Origin: Fictibacillus halophilus
GTDB taxonomy: Bacteria > Bacillota > Bacilli > Bacillales > Fictibacillaceae
Assembly: GCF_016401385.1 (NCBI RefSeq)
Contig: NZ_JAEACF010000001.1
Coordinates: 434,001-498,000 of the forward strand
Direction of reading: 5' to 3'
Length of the DNA stretch: 64,000 nucleotides
Shown here piece after piece: positions 16,910-25,746 of the stretch. The notes beneath the pieces are model-generated. The model made no database searches. It saw nothing but the letters and a program-made list of their open reading frames with translations, and was not told where the DNA came from. Each line of letters starts with the position of its first letter. The first letter of the stretch is position 1. The position numbers and the translations under genes were made by a program.

Positions 16910-17337
16910 GTCTAAGAGTCAACACACTTGGTATTCTTTTAAACAATGGCAGAATTTTGTTAGAAGAACGTGAAGGAAATCATTCGGAAGGAACGGGGAC
17001 ATATTACCGACCTATAGGTGGAACGATAGAATTTGGAGAAAAATCAGACCAAGCGATCGTTCGTGAATTTTACGAAGAGATAGGCGCAGCTATTAAGGTA
17101 AAGCATTACATGACATGTGTAGAGAATATTTTTTTTGTCGATAAAAAGATGGGGCATGAAATTTCACAGATTTATTCAGTAGAATTCGTAGATTCAGATT
17201 TATATCTGGCAGAAAAATTTGTTGTAACAGAGGGACAGCAAAAGACAATTGCGAAATGGATAGACCTAGATGATATTATGGAAAATCGTAAGCTCCTTTT
17301 CCCAAAGGGTTTACGAGATCTACTTAAGAAATCCTAG
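16906..17337 (+). CDS. Nudix hydrolase
   Basis: A 143-residue protein. The Nudix box is complete: GGTIEFGEKSDQAIVREFYEEIGA at residues about 37-60 (GX5EX7REUXEEXGU, with REFYEEIG at its end). It hydrolyses a nucleoside-diphosphate-linked substrate, identity unknown. The ATGA overlap with fdhD shows co-transcription. Confidence 0.9.
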   Translation: MSLRVNTLGILLNNGRILLEEREGNHSEGTGTYYRPIGGTIEFGEKSDQAIVREFYEEIGAAIKVKHYMTCVENIFFVDKKMGHEISQIYSVEFVDSDLYLAEKFVVTEGQQKTIAKWIDLDDIMENRKLLFPKGLRDLLKKS

Positions 17338-17382
17338 TGTGACACCCCATTTATGAGCATAAGAATTAAAGAAAAACTGTCC

Positions 17383-17416
17383 AAGTAGTTCTGTCCTATT
17401 GCGGAACTACTTTTTA
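17383..17416 (+). terminator. Terminator after the fdhD-Nudix operon
   Basis: AAGTAGTTC pairs with GAACTACTT, then TTTATTTT. Confidence 0.85.
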
Positions 17417-17485
17417 TTTTGAGAAAAAATGAACGAAATGGAATGTTCTTACCAATAGATAGTGAAAGGTAAAGGAGAGGTGAGA

Positions 17486-18061
17486 GTGGATACAAAAACA
17501 GAGTTTGAAGAACTTATACGACGTACACGATCGGGAAGTAAACATGCTTATGGAGAACTTTATGAAAATACAGTTCAAGATGTTTATCAAACGGTTCATT
17601 TTTTACTAGACGATAAATCAGATGTTGATGATGTCGTTCAAGAAATTTATGTAGAAGTACTAAGAAACTTACACCGTTTCAACACCGACAAACCATTTCG
17701 GCCATGGTTAAAAGGGATTGCGATCAAACAAATTTCTGCTTATAGAAGAAGGCGGTGGATCAGTTTTAGAAACTATCAAAAGATATCTCAACAACCTTCT
17801 GAGGTTGAAGATGATTTTTCTCCACAAGTCGTTGATGGCTTTGTAAATAAACAACTTGTTCAGCTAGTAGAACAACTTCCTTTTAAATTGAGACAAGTCA
17901 TAATCTTGCGCTATCTTAATGAGCATTCCCAAGAAGAGGTAGCGGCCATTTTAAAAATTCCTGTTGGAACAGTTAAGTCCAGAGTTCATACAGCACTCAA
18001 GAAGCTGCGTAAGCAAGAAGAGTTAGGAAACATTTTTCTAAGAAAGGTGGAGAATGTATAA
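17486..18061 (+). CDS. ECF RNA polymerase sigma factor
   Basis: A 191-residue protein. Region 2: GSKHAYGELYENTVQDVYQT, DVDDVVQEIYVEVLRNLHRF and PFRPWLKGIAIKQISAYRRRR. Region 4: LPFKLRQVIILRYLNEHSQEEVAAILKIPVGTVKSRVHTALKKLRK. GTG 17486 was chosen over GTG 17462 because AAGGAG is eight bases upstream. The stop overlaps the anti-sigma gene (ATAATGG), the usual arrangement for an ECF pair. Confidence 0.92.
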   Translation: MDTKTEFEELIRRTRSGSKHAYGELYENTVQDVYQTVHFLLDDKSDVDDVVQEIYVEVLRNLHRFNTDKPFRPWLKGIAIKQISAYRRRRWISFRNYQKISQQPSEVEDDFSPQVVDGFVNKQLVQLVEQLPFKLRQVIILRYLNEHSQEEVAAILKIPVGTVKSRVHTALKKLRKQEELGNIFLRKVENV

Positions 18062-18753
18062 TGGCACATGTAAACCAGTTAAAAACGGCACTGAATGAAG
18101 AGGCTAGGAATGTTTGTCCACCTCCTGAGTTGAAAAACAAGGTTATGAGTCAGTTTACACAAAAAAGAAATTGGGGCATGAAAAGATATGTTGCTGCTTT
18201 CCTTATTGCATTATTTATCATTCCAACGAGCGCTTTTGCTTATCAATCGCTATTAGCGGATGGTTTATATGGTTCTTTTGCTAATGTAAAAAAGCATGTG
18301 GCTTCAGCTACATTAGAGGGTTACATGACTCTTGATGCAAAGTTATCAGAAGCAAAAGGGGAAATGGGTAAGGAAGAGTATGAGAAGTTTCGAGAAGCAC
18401 TGAATGTACTGACAGATGCAAAGCTCAAGTATGGTGATCAATTTGGTAATATTAATTATGACCTGATGCCTAAAGAAGAAAAAGAAAAGATAAGAGTAAA
18501 TTCTTTTGTACTTCAACCTTATTTTGATAAATTGAACGGTGATGTTCCGAGCAAGGAATTGCTTTCATCCTATGAATACAAATTATTTATTGATGCGCTC
18601 ATGACATACGAAACCATTCTAGCAAAGGCTGAAATTGATACGAGTAAAGGGCCAATTGTAATTGAAAAATTACCTGTTGAATATCAAGATCAATTTAAAC
18701 TCACTCAAGAATTCATTCATAATGTGTATCAACTACAAGAAGAACAACGATAA
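18061..18753 (+). CDS. Membrane-anchored anti-sigma factor (DUF3600-like)
   Basis: A 230-residue protein. Residues 1-40 are cytoplasmic, then one membrane segment (YVAAFLIALFIIPTSAFAY, about 42-60), then an extracytoplasmic domain rich in helices (EKFREALNVLTDAKLKYGDQFGNI). This layout fits the transmembrane anti-sigma partners of Bacillus ECF factors; the outer domain resembles DUF3600 of such proteins. Co-translated with the sigma gene. It presumably holds the sigma factor inactive until an envelope signal arrives. Confidence 0.8.
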   Translation: MAHVNQLKTALNEEARNVCPPPELKNKVMSQFTQKRNWGMKRYVAAFLIALFIIPTSAFAYQSLLADGLYGSFANVKKHVASATLEGYMTLDAKLSEAKGEMGKEEYEKFREALNVLTDAKLKYGDQFGNINYDLMPKEEKEKIRVNSFVLQPYFDKLNGDVPSKELLSSYEYKLFIDALMTYETILAKAEIDTSKGPIVIEKLPVEYQDQFKLTQEFIHNVYQLQEEQR

Positions 18754-18763
18754 TTAAGATAAA

Positions 18764-18802
18764 AAAAGCAGTCTCGCGAAAAAAGGCGAAACTGCTTTTT
18801 GT
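18764..18802 (+). terminator. Terminator after the sigma/anti-sigma operon
   Basis: AAAGCAGTCTCGC pairs with GCGAAACTGCTTT (one mismatch), followed by TTG. The A-rich 5' side also allows use for the convergent minus-strand gene. Confidence 0.8.
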
Positions 18803-18816
18803 TGCACCAACCACTT

Positions 18817-20481
18817 TTACCAACCACGTTCTATCCAATCGTTTTGAACGACTGCTAATCGGTTTTTCTTTCCTCGCTGATCACTTCCGTATACATCATC
18901 CACGTACCATCCTCTGCCGTTAACAGATGCATCAGTTTCATAGAGGAAACGAACAAACTTTGTTCCCACAGGGAGCTCTATTTTCTCACGAGACCAACTT
19001 TCTTCTTTTCCGGTATATATATTTGGTAGTGTTGTCCAAGTTTCATTATCACTTGAAACTTGAATGGTACCTTTGTCACTTCCATCTTCAATACTAAACC
19101 AGTGGTTAAAATGAAGAGTATCCTGATTTTCACCGACTTCATACGTTAATCCTTTTTTCAGGTTATCGCCATATCCTGCAAACCAAGATTTTTCTCTTTG
19201 ATGAAGCGGGACTGAAATCGCATCAGCTGTTAATTGTGCGACCTTACGTCGTATTGGATTCATCGAGACTGTAGCACGAGAAGGATGGACGCGATTCGTC
19301 AAGGTCAGTACAATCGTTTTATTTTTGGGAGACACAACCATTGAGGTTCCCGTATATCCAGTGTGTCCAAGTGTTTCTTCATTACTGAGAGCGTCCATAT
19401 ACCAACCTTGATTTAGTTCCCAGCCAAGTCCGTGTGAATTGGTTGGAAACTGTGGCAGTTGGTTTTCTGTTAATAAGCTAACCGTTTCTGGCTGGAGGAT
19501 CTGTGTTTTGCCGTACTTACCATCCTTTAAGATCATGTGTCCAAAAATGGCGAGGTCTTTAGCGGTGGAAAACACACCAGCATGTCCTGCAACACCATCT
19601 AAACTCCACGCGTTCTCATCATGCACGCTACCCCAAACCATGCCACGGCCGATTGTTGGCTGATATTCTGTGGCAGCAATTCGGTTACGAAGTTCTGCCG
19701 AAGGATTGTACATCGTATCTTTCATTCCGAGTGGCTCAGTGATGTTCTTTTTTACATAGTCATCGAGACGTTGACCTGACAATCTTTCAACTAAAACACC
19801 AAGTGTAATTAAATTTAAGTCACTGTATGTATACGTTGTACCAGGTTTATTTTTTAACCCGTACTTTAAAGCAATCTGCAACCGGTCCTCGCGATTTGCT
19901 CCCATACTGTAAAGAGGAATCCATGCTGTAAACCCGGAAGTATGCGTCATGATCTGCCGGATGGTTACGCTCTCTTTTCCGTTTTCATTGAACTCTGGAA
20001 TATATTTTCCGACAGGATCATCTAGATTGAACTTTCCTTGTTCGTATAGCTTCATTGCAGCTGTCGTTGTGAAGAGTTTAGAGATCGAGGCAATGTCAAA
20101 AATGGTGTCTTTTCTCATCTCAACAGGTTGATCCATCTCTGTGAACTGATCGTCTATGTAGCGAGCGGAGAAGCCATATGCATCATGTTTTGCGATGCTT
20201 CCACTTCTAGCGATAAGAACGACAGCGCCTGGCATGGTTCGTTTCTCGATTTCGCTTTCAATAAACGGACCGATTTGCTCTAGTGGTTCTCTCTTTAGTG
20301 AGGCACTTTCAGGTGTTCCAGGATGAAGAACAGGTGATGATTTAGAGGGCTGGTTCCAGTCACCGTGATGTGTTCGATTATTATGATTGGAGGAACCTTC
20401 TGCAAAAATAGCAGGAGTGAAACTGGATAACAACATGGCTGTACTTAGCATGGTACATACTAAAACACGTTTTCCTCTCAT
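18817..20481 (-). CDS. Secreted serine beta-lactamase-family hydrolase (class C/PBP-like)
   Basis: A 554-residue protein with a signal peptide (RVLVCTMLSTAMLLSSFTPAIFA, cleavage after AFA-EG). The catalytic SxxK is SISK in FDIASISKLFTTTAAMKLY, then TYTYSDLN (YSD/N box) and LGHTGYTGTSM (HTG in place of KTG). A C-terminal region (about 440-554) with WFSIEDGSDKGTIQVSSDNETW is a beta-sandwich-like add-on. Family members act as peptidases or esterases on the wall or on D-amino substrates; the exact substrate is unknown. Confidence 0.88.
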   Translation of the reverse strand: MRGKRVLVCTMLSTAMLLSSFTPAIFAEGSSNHNNRTHHGDWNQPSKSSPVLHPGTPESASLKREPLEQIGPFIESEIEKRTMPGAVVLIARSGSIAKHDAYGFSARYIDDQFTEMDQPVEMRKDTIFDIASISKLFTTTAAMKLYEQGKFNLDDPVGKYIPEFNENGKESVTIRQIMTHTSGFTAWIPLYSMGANREDRLQIALKYGLKNKPGTTYTYSDLNLITLGVLVERLSGQRLDDYVKKNITEPLGMKDTMYNPSAELRNRIAATEYQPTIGRGMVWGSVHDENAWSLDGVAGHAGVFSTAKDLAIFGHMILKDGKYGKTQILQPETVSLLTENQLPQFPTNSHGLGWELNQGWYMDALSNEETLGHTGYTGTSMVVSPKNKTIVLTLTNRVHPSRATVSMNPIRRKVAQLTADAISVPLHQREKSWFAGYGDNLKKGLTYEVGENQDTLHFNHWFSIEDGSDKGTIQVSSDNETWTTLPNIYTGKEESWSREKIELPVGTKFVRFLYETDASVNGRGWYVDDVYGSDQRGKKNRLAVVQNDWIERGW

Positions 20482-20594
20482 GAGTCATTCTCCTTATTCT
20501 GAATATTCTTACACTTACTTACAGTAGCAAGCCCGCGTTGAGGTGTCTATCACTCGGAAGTCCCACAGCATTTTGTACTAGTTAAATTGTAGAG

Positions 20595-20636
20595 AAATTG
20601 TAGGGGGTCTGACCCGGGTCAGACCCCCTACAATTT
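20595..20636. repeat. REP-like 42-bp perfect palindrome, copy 1
   Basis: Arm 20595-20615 (AAATTGTAGGGGGTCTGACC plus C) is the exact reverse complement of 20616-20636. Core: GGGTCTGACCC/GGGTCAGACCC. An extra AAATTGTAG lies 11 bases before the arm. The element is between divergent genes, about 65 bp before the MraY-like start. A second, related copy lies at 28144. Confidence 0.92.
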
Positions 20637-20699
20637 AAAGGAACTTTTCATCTTTTCTCGAATAGTTACAGTGGACAAATAAGAGAGGAGATTACAATC

Positions 20700-21653
20700 G
20701 TGTTGTTACAGCTAGCACCTGCTTTTATCACATTTTTGTTAACTGTAATATTTGCCCCTCTGTTAATACTGACGTTAAAGAAACTAAAACTCACACAACC
20801 CATTCGAGTAGAACTTCCTCAAGATCATCAAGAAAAGAAGGGGACACCCTTAATGTTAGGAAGTGTGTTTTTTGTAGGGATTTTTGTCGCGCTTTATTAT
20901 TACACGACAAGTCCCATCATGCTCTTTCTAATAGCAACGTTTATATTGTTTAGTTTTATTGGTTTTTTAGATGATTTTTGGAAAGCTTCAAAACAGGATC
21001 CTGGCGGGGTATCAGGAAAGACAAAACTAAAATTTCAGTTCGCGTTCACCATCCTACTCTTATATGTCGGCATCGATCTTTTCGACATTGATACAAGCAT
21101 ACGGGTGACGGAATCACTGAACCTTGTTCTTCCATACATCATTTACCTAATCATCATCACACTTTTTATTGTCGGGACGGCAAACGCGATCAATTTTACT
21201 GATGGCATGGACGGGCTCCTCGGTATGGTGGCGATTCCTACATACTTCTTTTTCTTTGTAATCAGTGAGTATACGGAAGTGAAAGTCTTTTGCTTAGTGA
21301 TGATTGCTACGATTCTAGGATTCTTAATCTATAATCTGTATCCGGCAAAAGCGTTCATGGGGGATACGGGTTCACTCGCGATTGGAGGAACTTTATCGTT
21401 TCTCGCCATCATTGAAAACGTGGAGATTTTGATACCAATCCTGTTCATAATCTATCTTGCAGAACAGCTTTCTGTCATCATTCAAGTGGCTTATTTTAAA
21501 CGCACAAAAAAGAAGCTTTTCCGATTCACGCCCATTCATTATCATTACGGTATTAAGTACGGATGGTCGGAAAATATGATTGTAACCGTGTTTGCGATGA
21601 TTTCTTGGGCGGCGTGTGGCATTTGTCTCATCTATTATGAATTATTCATGTAA
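20700..21653 (+). CDS. MraY-like phospho-MurNAc-pentapeptide transferase paralogue
   Basis: A 317-residue membrane protein with about ten hydrophobic segments. MraY signatures: FIGFLDDFWKASK, NAINFTDGMDGLLG, KAFMGDTGSLAIGG and RFTPIHYHYGIKYGWSE (the usual MSPIHHHF is varied). MraY joins phospho-MurNAc-pentapeptide to undecaprenyl phosphate (lipid I). Here it stands alone, outside a mur/fts cluster, so it is probably a second, specialised copy. GTG 20700 follows GAGGAG; TTG 20703 is an alternative. Confidence 0.88.
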   Translation: MLLQLAPAFITFLLTVIFAPLLILTLKKLKLTQPIRVELPQDHQEKKGTPLMLGSVFFVGIFVALYYYTTSPIMLFLIATFILFSFIGFLDDFWKASKQDPGGVSGKTKLKFQFAFTILLLYVGIDLFDIDTSIRVTESLNLVLPYIIYLIIITLFIVGTANAINFTDGMDGLLGMVAIPTYFFFFVISEYTEVKVFCLVMIATILGFLIYNLYPAKAFMGDTGSLAIGGTLSFLAIIENVEILIPILFIIYLAEQLSVIIQVAYFKRTKKKLFRFTPIHYHYGIKYGWSENMIVTVFAMISWAACGICLIYYELFM

Positions 21654-21654
21654 A

Positions 21655-21705
21655 ACTAGTTTAAGGGGGTTACACAATGCCCTTTTAAGCTGGTTTTATT
21701 TTTAT
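21655..21705 (+). terminator. Terminator after the MraY-like gene
   Basis: Arms 21655-21669 and 21680-21694 pair over 15 bp with several G-T pairs, followed by TTTATTTTT. Confidence 0.8.
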
Positions 21706-21735
21706 TAAGGATTTTGATGTGGAAGATGGCTGATG

Positions 21736-21861
21736 AGGTGAAACCTAAGCATTTTCAGGTGGAACGAGGTTCATTATAGGTAGAAGTAAAGATATTAGCG
21801 GTTAATCTATGGTGATCTCAGGTGGAAAAACATCATTTACCGGCTAACGTGTAACAAAAAT
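21736..21861 (+). repeat. 21-bp-period tandem array E (6 units, degenerate)
   Basis: Units start at 21736, 21757, 21778, 21799, 21820 and 21841, exactly 21 bp apart. Consensus starts AGGTGGAA (two units CGG[TC]TAA) and tends to end TTAC/TTTC. It lies between convergent genes, after the terminator of the MraY-like gene and before that of the nuclease gene. The core is degenerate, so confidence is lower than for the other arrays. Confidence 0.72.
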
Positions 21862-21920
21862 AAAAACACGTACCGTAAAACGACGAAAAAGCATGATCTT
21901 CCTCATCAACAAAATTAAAC

Positions 21921-21953
21921 AAAGGGCAGACTCTAAAATGGAGTCTGCCCTTT
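21921..21953 (-). terminator. Terminator of the nuclease gene
   Basis: A perfect 13-bp stem, AAAGGGCAGACTC with GAGTCTGCCCTTT. On the minus strand it is followed by GTTTAATTTTG. Confidence 0.8.
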
Positions 21954-21983
21954 GATATAGGGATTGGAGTTTCAACAAACTTC

Positions 21984-23165
21984 CTACCAGATTTCCTCAG
22001 CCCATTCTGGGTGATCGATGAATGGATTACGATTGTGCTGATAGTCTTCATAAATGATGTTGTTGCGGTTGCGTTCCCAGTTATCAACCGGATCCTCTAA
22101 GTGCCACTGAAGCAACACAGACATTTTACCGTGATAAGGAGCCGTTCCATTATTGACGTTGTTGTTCAATTCTAGTTGTGGTTCACCGCTGTCACCTTCA
22201 TAACGAACAGCCATGTAAAACAGCATGCGGGCAACATCGCCTTTTACGGCATCGCGTGGTTCCCATGAGTCGCTGTCATAATAGTTGCCAAGTGCTTCGG
22301 AATGCTGTGTGCCACCGTTATCAAAATCAAGGTTTCCACGAGAGCTATTTACGCTGACATCCGTTGGGCGCAAGTGATGGATATCCGTACCTGGACCCAT
22401 CGCGGTTCCGAAATCACCATGTGATTTTGCCCAAACGTGCTCACGGTTCCAATTATCTACTCCAGAACCGTTACTTGTTTTGCTCTGTGAACGGCCAGTG
22501 TATAAAAGGATAACATTGTTGCTGTTGTTTGGATCTTGATCGGTTACTTTAAGTGCGTTCCACACGGCATCGTAAGAGAGCTCAGTATGATCATCAATAA
22601 TATTGTGAAGAGCTGTTTTTAATGCTGCTCCCGTTTTTCCTTGAGCAGGATCATAATACGATTCATCAAATGTTGGTGGGTCAGTAGGATCTGTCGGCGG
22701 ATCTGTTGGTGTTGTACCAGATGCTTTTTCCATAGCTGTTGGATCTTTTAAGCCTGCATGTGAGAAGTAAGCCGCCAGACTTCCCGTAACTTTTATGGAT
22801 TGACCTTTTAAAGTAGGGTTTGTTTTTAGGCCAAACTGTGACCGGTAAGAAGTTGGAATCTGAACATACACCATGTTAGCTGTGTTTGTTTCAGTAGGAC
22901 TGTCTGCTAAAGCAAGTGCATAATCATTTGGATAATTGCTTGTTACTACGGTGGTTGTGGCAGTTGGTTGTCCCACCACATACCCTTGAACAGTTTTTGC
23001 AGAATTGTTCTGATTCGAAATACTTTGAGAAACTGAATAAGGACTAGTCCACGATCCATCGCCAGCTGCTTGAAGAGCTGGTATAAATGCTAGCGTGCTA
23101 ACCACTAAAGCAATTACAACTGAGAAAAGTGAAAGGAACTTTTTGTTTTCATGCCTTTTCATCAT
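21984..23165 (-). CDS. Secreted endonuclease I family nuclease with N-terminal OB-like domain
   Basis: A 393-residue exported protein. Signal peptide: FLSLFSVVIALVVSTLAFIPALQAAG. Residues about 40-160 form an OB-like domain of the DUF6359 kind (VQGYVVGQPTATTTVV, GQSIKVTGSLAAYFS), then a Pro/Thr linker (TPTDPPTDPTDPP), then the endonuclease I domain (NWNREHVWAKSHG, GTDIHHLRPTDVSVNSSRGN, and the C-terminal RNPFIDHPEW). It degrades extracellular DNA or RNA, giving nutrients. Two ATGs at 23165/23162 follow GGAGG. Confidence 0.9.
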   Translation of the reverse strand: MMKRHENKKFLSLFSVVIALVVSTLAFIPALQAAGDGSWTSPYSVSQSISNQNNSAKTVQGYVVGQPTATTTVVTSNYPNDYALALADSPTETNTANMVYVQIPTSYRSQFGLKTNPTLKGQSIKVTGSLAAYFSHAGLKDPTAMEKASGTTPTDPPTDPTDPPTFDESYYDPAQGKTGAALKTALHNIIDDHTELSYDAVWNALKVTDQDPNNSNNVILLYTGRSQSKTSNGSGVDNWNREHVWAKSHGDFGTAMGPGTDIHHLRPTDVSVNSSRGNLDFDNGGTQHSEALGNYYDSDSWEPRDAVKGDVARMLFYMAVRYEGDSGEPQLELNNNVNNGTAPYHGKMSVLLQWHLEDPVDNWERNRNNIIYEDYQHNRNPFIDHPEWAEEIW

Positions 23166-23354
23166 CAACGCCTCCATCCATTTAGTTTTTTCCCCTTGTA
23201 GCTTCATTTCTAGTTGTTTCACATATTTCAAAATGTTGGTGAAACAGGTTTTATTCTACAATACTTTTATTAATTTCATTTTACAGATTTGTAAAACGAG
23301 AAAACTAGCTACAAAGGAAGGAACTAAATAGGAGATGAAAACAGTTAAATGGGC

Positions 23355-23915
23355 CTAAAATGTAATAGAATCTTCATTTTCAATTACTTTCTTACTGTGT
23401 AGCACCGTAATGAAACCGTCTAATATCTCATGACTGCTTGAAAACCCTTTACGTTGATAAAAGGACAGTGCGTCATCATTCCCATTGGATACAAAGATAA
23501 AATAATCATTCACTCCATTAAAAGAAGAGAGCCAGTTCATACACATACTAAATAGTTTAGAACCCACTCCAAATTGTCTGTACTTTTCTTTTATATAAAA
23601 TTGAGATAAGCACCCGACTGCTTCATTTTGTACAGAATTCATGTCAAAAAAAGTCGCGAAATCATTGCGATACACTTCTTTAGGAGAAATGTTTGCATAC
23701 ACATATCCCACATACTCATTTCTATCTTTAACAACAACGATGTAGTTATGTATGGCTTTCTTTACAGATGGGACCAAGCGTGTGTCGAAGTTCATGAAAT
23801 CAAATAATTCAGGGCTGATTACCGCTTTTTTTTGTTGATATTTCATGAGTTCATTGCAGAGTTGTCGGCAAACCTCAATCTTTTGATCAGGAATAATCTC
23901 GTAATTTAAGTCCAT
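23355..23915 (-). CDS. GNAT acetyltransferase
   Basis: A 186-residue protein. NEAVGCLSQFYIKEKYRQFGVGSKLF contains the acetyl-CoA loop (RQFGVGSKL), and SNGNDDALSFYQRKGF is the C-terminal GNAT motif. ATG 23915 was preferred to 23930 because GGGAG then sits eight bases upstream. It is divergent from the HxlR gene. Substrate unknown. Confidence 0.82.
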   Translation of the reverse strand: MDLNYEIIPDQKIEVCRQLCNELMKYQQKKAVISPELFDFMNFDTRLVPSVKKAIHNYIVVVKDRNEYVGYVYANISPKEVYRNDFATFFDMNSVQNEAVGCLSQFYIKEKYRQFGVGSKLFSMCMNWLSSFNGVNDYFIFVSNGNDDALSFYQRKGFSSSHEILDGFITVLHSKKVIENEDSITF

Positions 23916-23993
23916 TTTAATCACTCCCATACGTAATTCATTACGCTATAATTTTAGTACATAGAAAGACGAAAACAAGTATGCAGTAATTTC

Positions 23994-24008
23994 TTACTAA
24001 GTCAGTAA
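23994..24008. promoter_or_regulatory. Candidate HxlR-family operator
   Basis: TTACT-AAGTC-AGTAA is an inverted repeat just upstream of the HxlR gene. TACT...AGTA half-sites are typical of this family (YodB-type sites), although their spacer is usually two bases longer. Inferred autoregulation. Confidence 0.45.
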
Positions 24009-24031
24009 AAACTGATTAAAGGAGCCTTAAC

Positions 24032-24376
24032 ATGAGTGATGAAGGTTATAAAAGAAAAGAGGATTGTCCGTTAACATTTGCTCTAACACTAATAGGGAGT
24101 AAATGGAGACTTCCGATTATATGGGCACTGTGGAAAAATAAGACGATACGATATAACGAACTAAAGCGTCAGGTAGAAGGAATTACAAACATGGTTTTAT
24201 CTCAGTCTTTAAAAGAGATGGAAAAACAAGGTCTCGTGGTGCGAACGCAATACATGGAGATACCACCTAGAGTGGAGTATTCATTAACGGAGACAGGAGA
24301 AGCTTTAATTCCATCACTAAAGTCTTTAGCAGAATGGGGAAAAGAGATGCAGTTAACGGTCAAAAATCATGTCTGA
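24032..24376 (+). CDS. HxlR-family winged-helix regulator
   Basis: A 114-residue protein with the HxlR pattern: CPLTFALTLIGSKWRLPIIWAL, IRYNELKRQVEGITNMVLSQSLKEME and PRVEYSLTETGEALIP. One N-terminal cysteine (DCPL) could sense thiol stress as in YodB/HxlR regulators. It overlaps the next gene by eight bases, so the two are coupled. Confidence 0.92.
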   Translation: MSDEGYKRKEDCPLTFALTLIGSKWRLPIIWALWKNKTIRYNELKRQVEGITNMVLSQSLKEMEKQGLVVRTQYMEIPPRVEYSLTETGEALIPSLKSLAEWGKEMQLTVKNHV

Positions 24377-24551
24377 GTGCCCGTTATGTAAAGGTAATAA
24401 CGCCTGTTCGATTTCAGATGAAAAGAACCCGGAAACATGTTGGTGTATGAAAGTTCAGATTCCATCTCAACTTCTAAAAGCTGCTGCTTCAGATCGCGAA
24501 ACATGTATTTGCCAAAAATGTGTGAATGATTGGAACAAAAAAGGGTGCTGA
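24369..24551 (+). CDS. Cysteine-rich CWC-family small protein
   Basis: A 60-residue protein with eight cysteines arranged as zinc-ribbon-like pairs: CPLCKGNNACS, CWCMKV, CICQKCVNDW. This fits the cysteine-rich CWC family. Metal binding is inferred from the cysteines; the role is unknown. It is co-translated with the HxlR-type regulator, which may sense the same condition. Confidence 0.75.
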   Translation: MSECPLCKGNNACSISDEKNPETCWCMKVQIPSQLLKAAASDRETCICQKCVNDWNKKGC

Positions 24552-24570
24552 AAGTAAGTGAACAGCACCC
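24537..24570 (-). terminator. Bidirectional terminator between CWC and dctB genes
   Basis: GGGTGCTG at 24543-24550 pairs with CAGCACCC at 24563-24570. On the minus strand the stem is followed by TTTTTT, serving dctB. Confidence 0.8.
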
Positions 24571-24588
24571 GGATTTTGTCATTAGTAG

Positions 24589-25650
24589 TTAAAAGTCTTT
24601 ATATGAATTTCTTAATTTTATCATCTTGGAAAGTAAATCTTCTCCAATCTCACTTTTAAACTCTCGGTACACAGGCTCCCAAATCTTCGCCCACTCTCTT
24701 TTTTCTTCCTCTGTCAGATAATGAATATCGATCGAAGAGTTTCTCTCGATTAATGCAAGCTGTTCCTGGTTCATCGCGAAAGATTGAGTCTGGTTCCAGC
24801 TAGTAGCTTCATCCAAAGCTTCAGTTATGATTCTTTGCTGCTTCTTCGTAAGATTGCTCCAAAACTCATCATTCATGATTACAGCATATCCTAAAAATCC
24901 ATGATTGCTTATCGTAAGGTGACTTTGCACATCAAAGAATTTTTTAGAATAGATGTTAGAGATCGTGTTCTCCTCACCGTTTAATTCTCCAGATTCCAAT
25001 AATCGGTACGTATCGTTAAAATCCAATCCAATTGCTTTAGCTCCAACTTGATCAAATTGATTCTCAAGCACAGAACTAGGCATGATTCGCAGGTTTTGCC
25101 CTTTTAGATCATTAGGGTGAACGACCGGCCCGTCGTTTGTTGTAATTTGTTTAAATCCATTAATCCATAACGTAAGGCCTTTCATATTTTTCTCTTCTAG
25201 TGATTGAAGCAACGTGCTCCCAATGTCTCCGTTTAACGCCTTTATAATACTTTCACGAGTAGGCATGGCATAAGGAAGATCAAGAACCTGCCATTTAGGT
25301 GAAAATGTGCTTAGCTTTGTCGTAGCAGGTGCGATCATCTGCACATCACCACGCTGCAGCGCTTCAAGTTCTTCTTGATCGGAGTAGAGTCCACCGTTTG
25401 GAATCACTTCAATTTTAATCTGACCATTAGATTTCTCGTTTATCCGTTTTGCAAAACGCTGTGCAGCAAGTCCTTTAGGAGTATTCTCTGCAACCACGTG
25501 ACTAAACTTGATGACAACTTGGTCCTGTATGCCTTTTTGATCATCATCATAGGGAAGTGTTCCTTCGGCCATTTTTGTATGAAAACCAATCCAGATTGAT
25601 ACTCCTAAACCCGCTATCAGTATCAGTGCGATCCCAATGAAAGATTTCAT
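24589..25650 (-). CDS. dctB: TRAP-type C4-dicarboxylate binding protein DctB
   Basis: A 353-residue exported or membrane-anchored protein with an N-terminal hydrophobic segment (FIGIALILIAGLGVSIWIG). VVIKFSHVVAENTPKGLAAQRFAKRI and ALQRGDVQMIAPATTKLS are typical of DctP-family solute receptors. There is no TRAP permease nearby; instead it lies divergent from dctS and dctR. In B. subtilis DctB is an extracellular co-sensor for the DctS kinase rather than a transporter part, and the same is likely here. Confidence 0.9.
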   Translation of the reverse strand: MKSFIGIALILIAGLGVSIWIGFHTKMAEGTLPYDDDQKGIQDQVVIKFSHVVAENTPKGLAAQRFAKRINEKSNGQIKIEVIPNGGLYSDQEELEALQRGDVQMIAPATTKLSTFSPKWQVLDLPYAMPTRESIIKALNGDIGSTLLQSLEEKNMKGLTLWINGFKQITTNDGPVVHPNDLKGQNLRIMPSSVLENQFDQVGAKAIGLDFNDTYRLLESGELNGEENTISNIYSKKFFDVQSHLTISNHGFLGYAVIMNDEFWSNLTKKQQRIITEALDEATSWNQTQSFAMNQEQLALIERNSSIDIHYLTEEEKREWAKIWEPVYREFKSEIGEDLLSKMIKLRNSYKDF

Positions 25651-25746
25651 CCATGAATTACCCCAAATCCGTTACTTTTTTAAATAGTCTAACATATTGA
25701 AATTGAAATGATACAATAGTGACAATGAAAAGGAGGTTGCTAGTAA

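Noticed and set aside
20490..20590. GC-richer patch between the beta-lactamase-like and MraY-like genes as a riboswitch or tRNA
   Set aside because: I could not fold it into a tRNA or a known riboswitch, and it has no terminator or aptamer signature.
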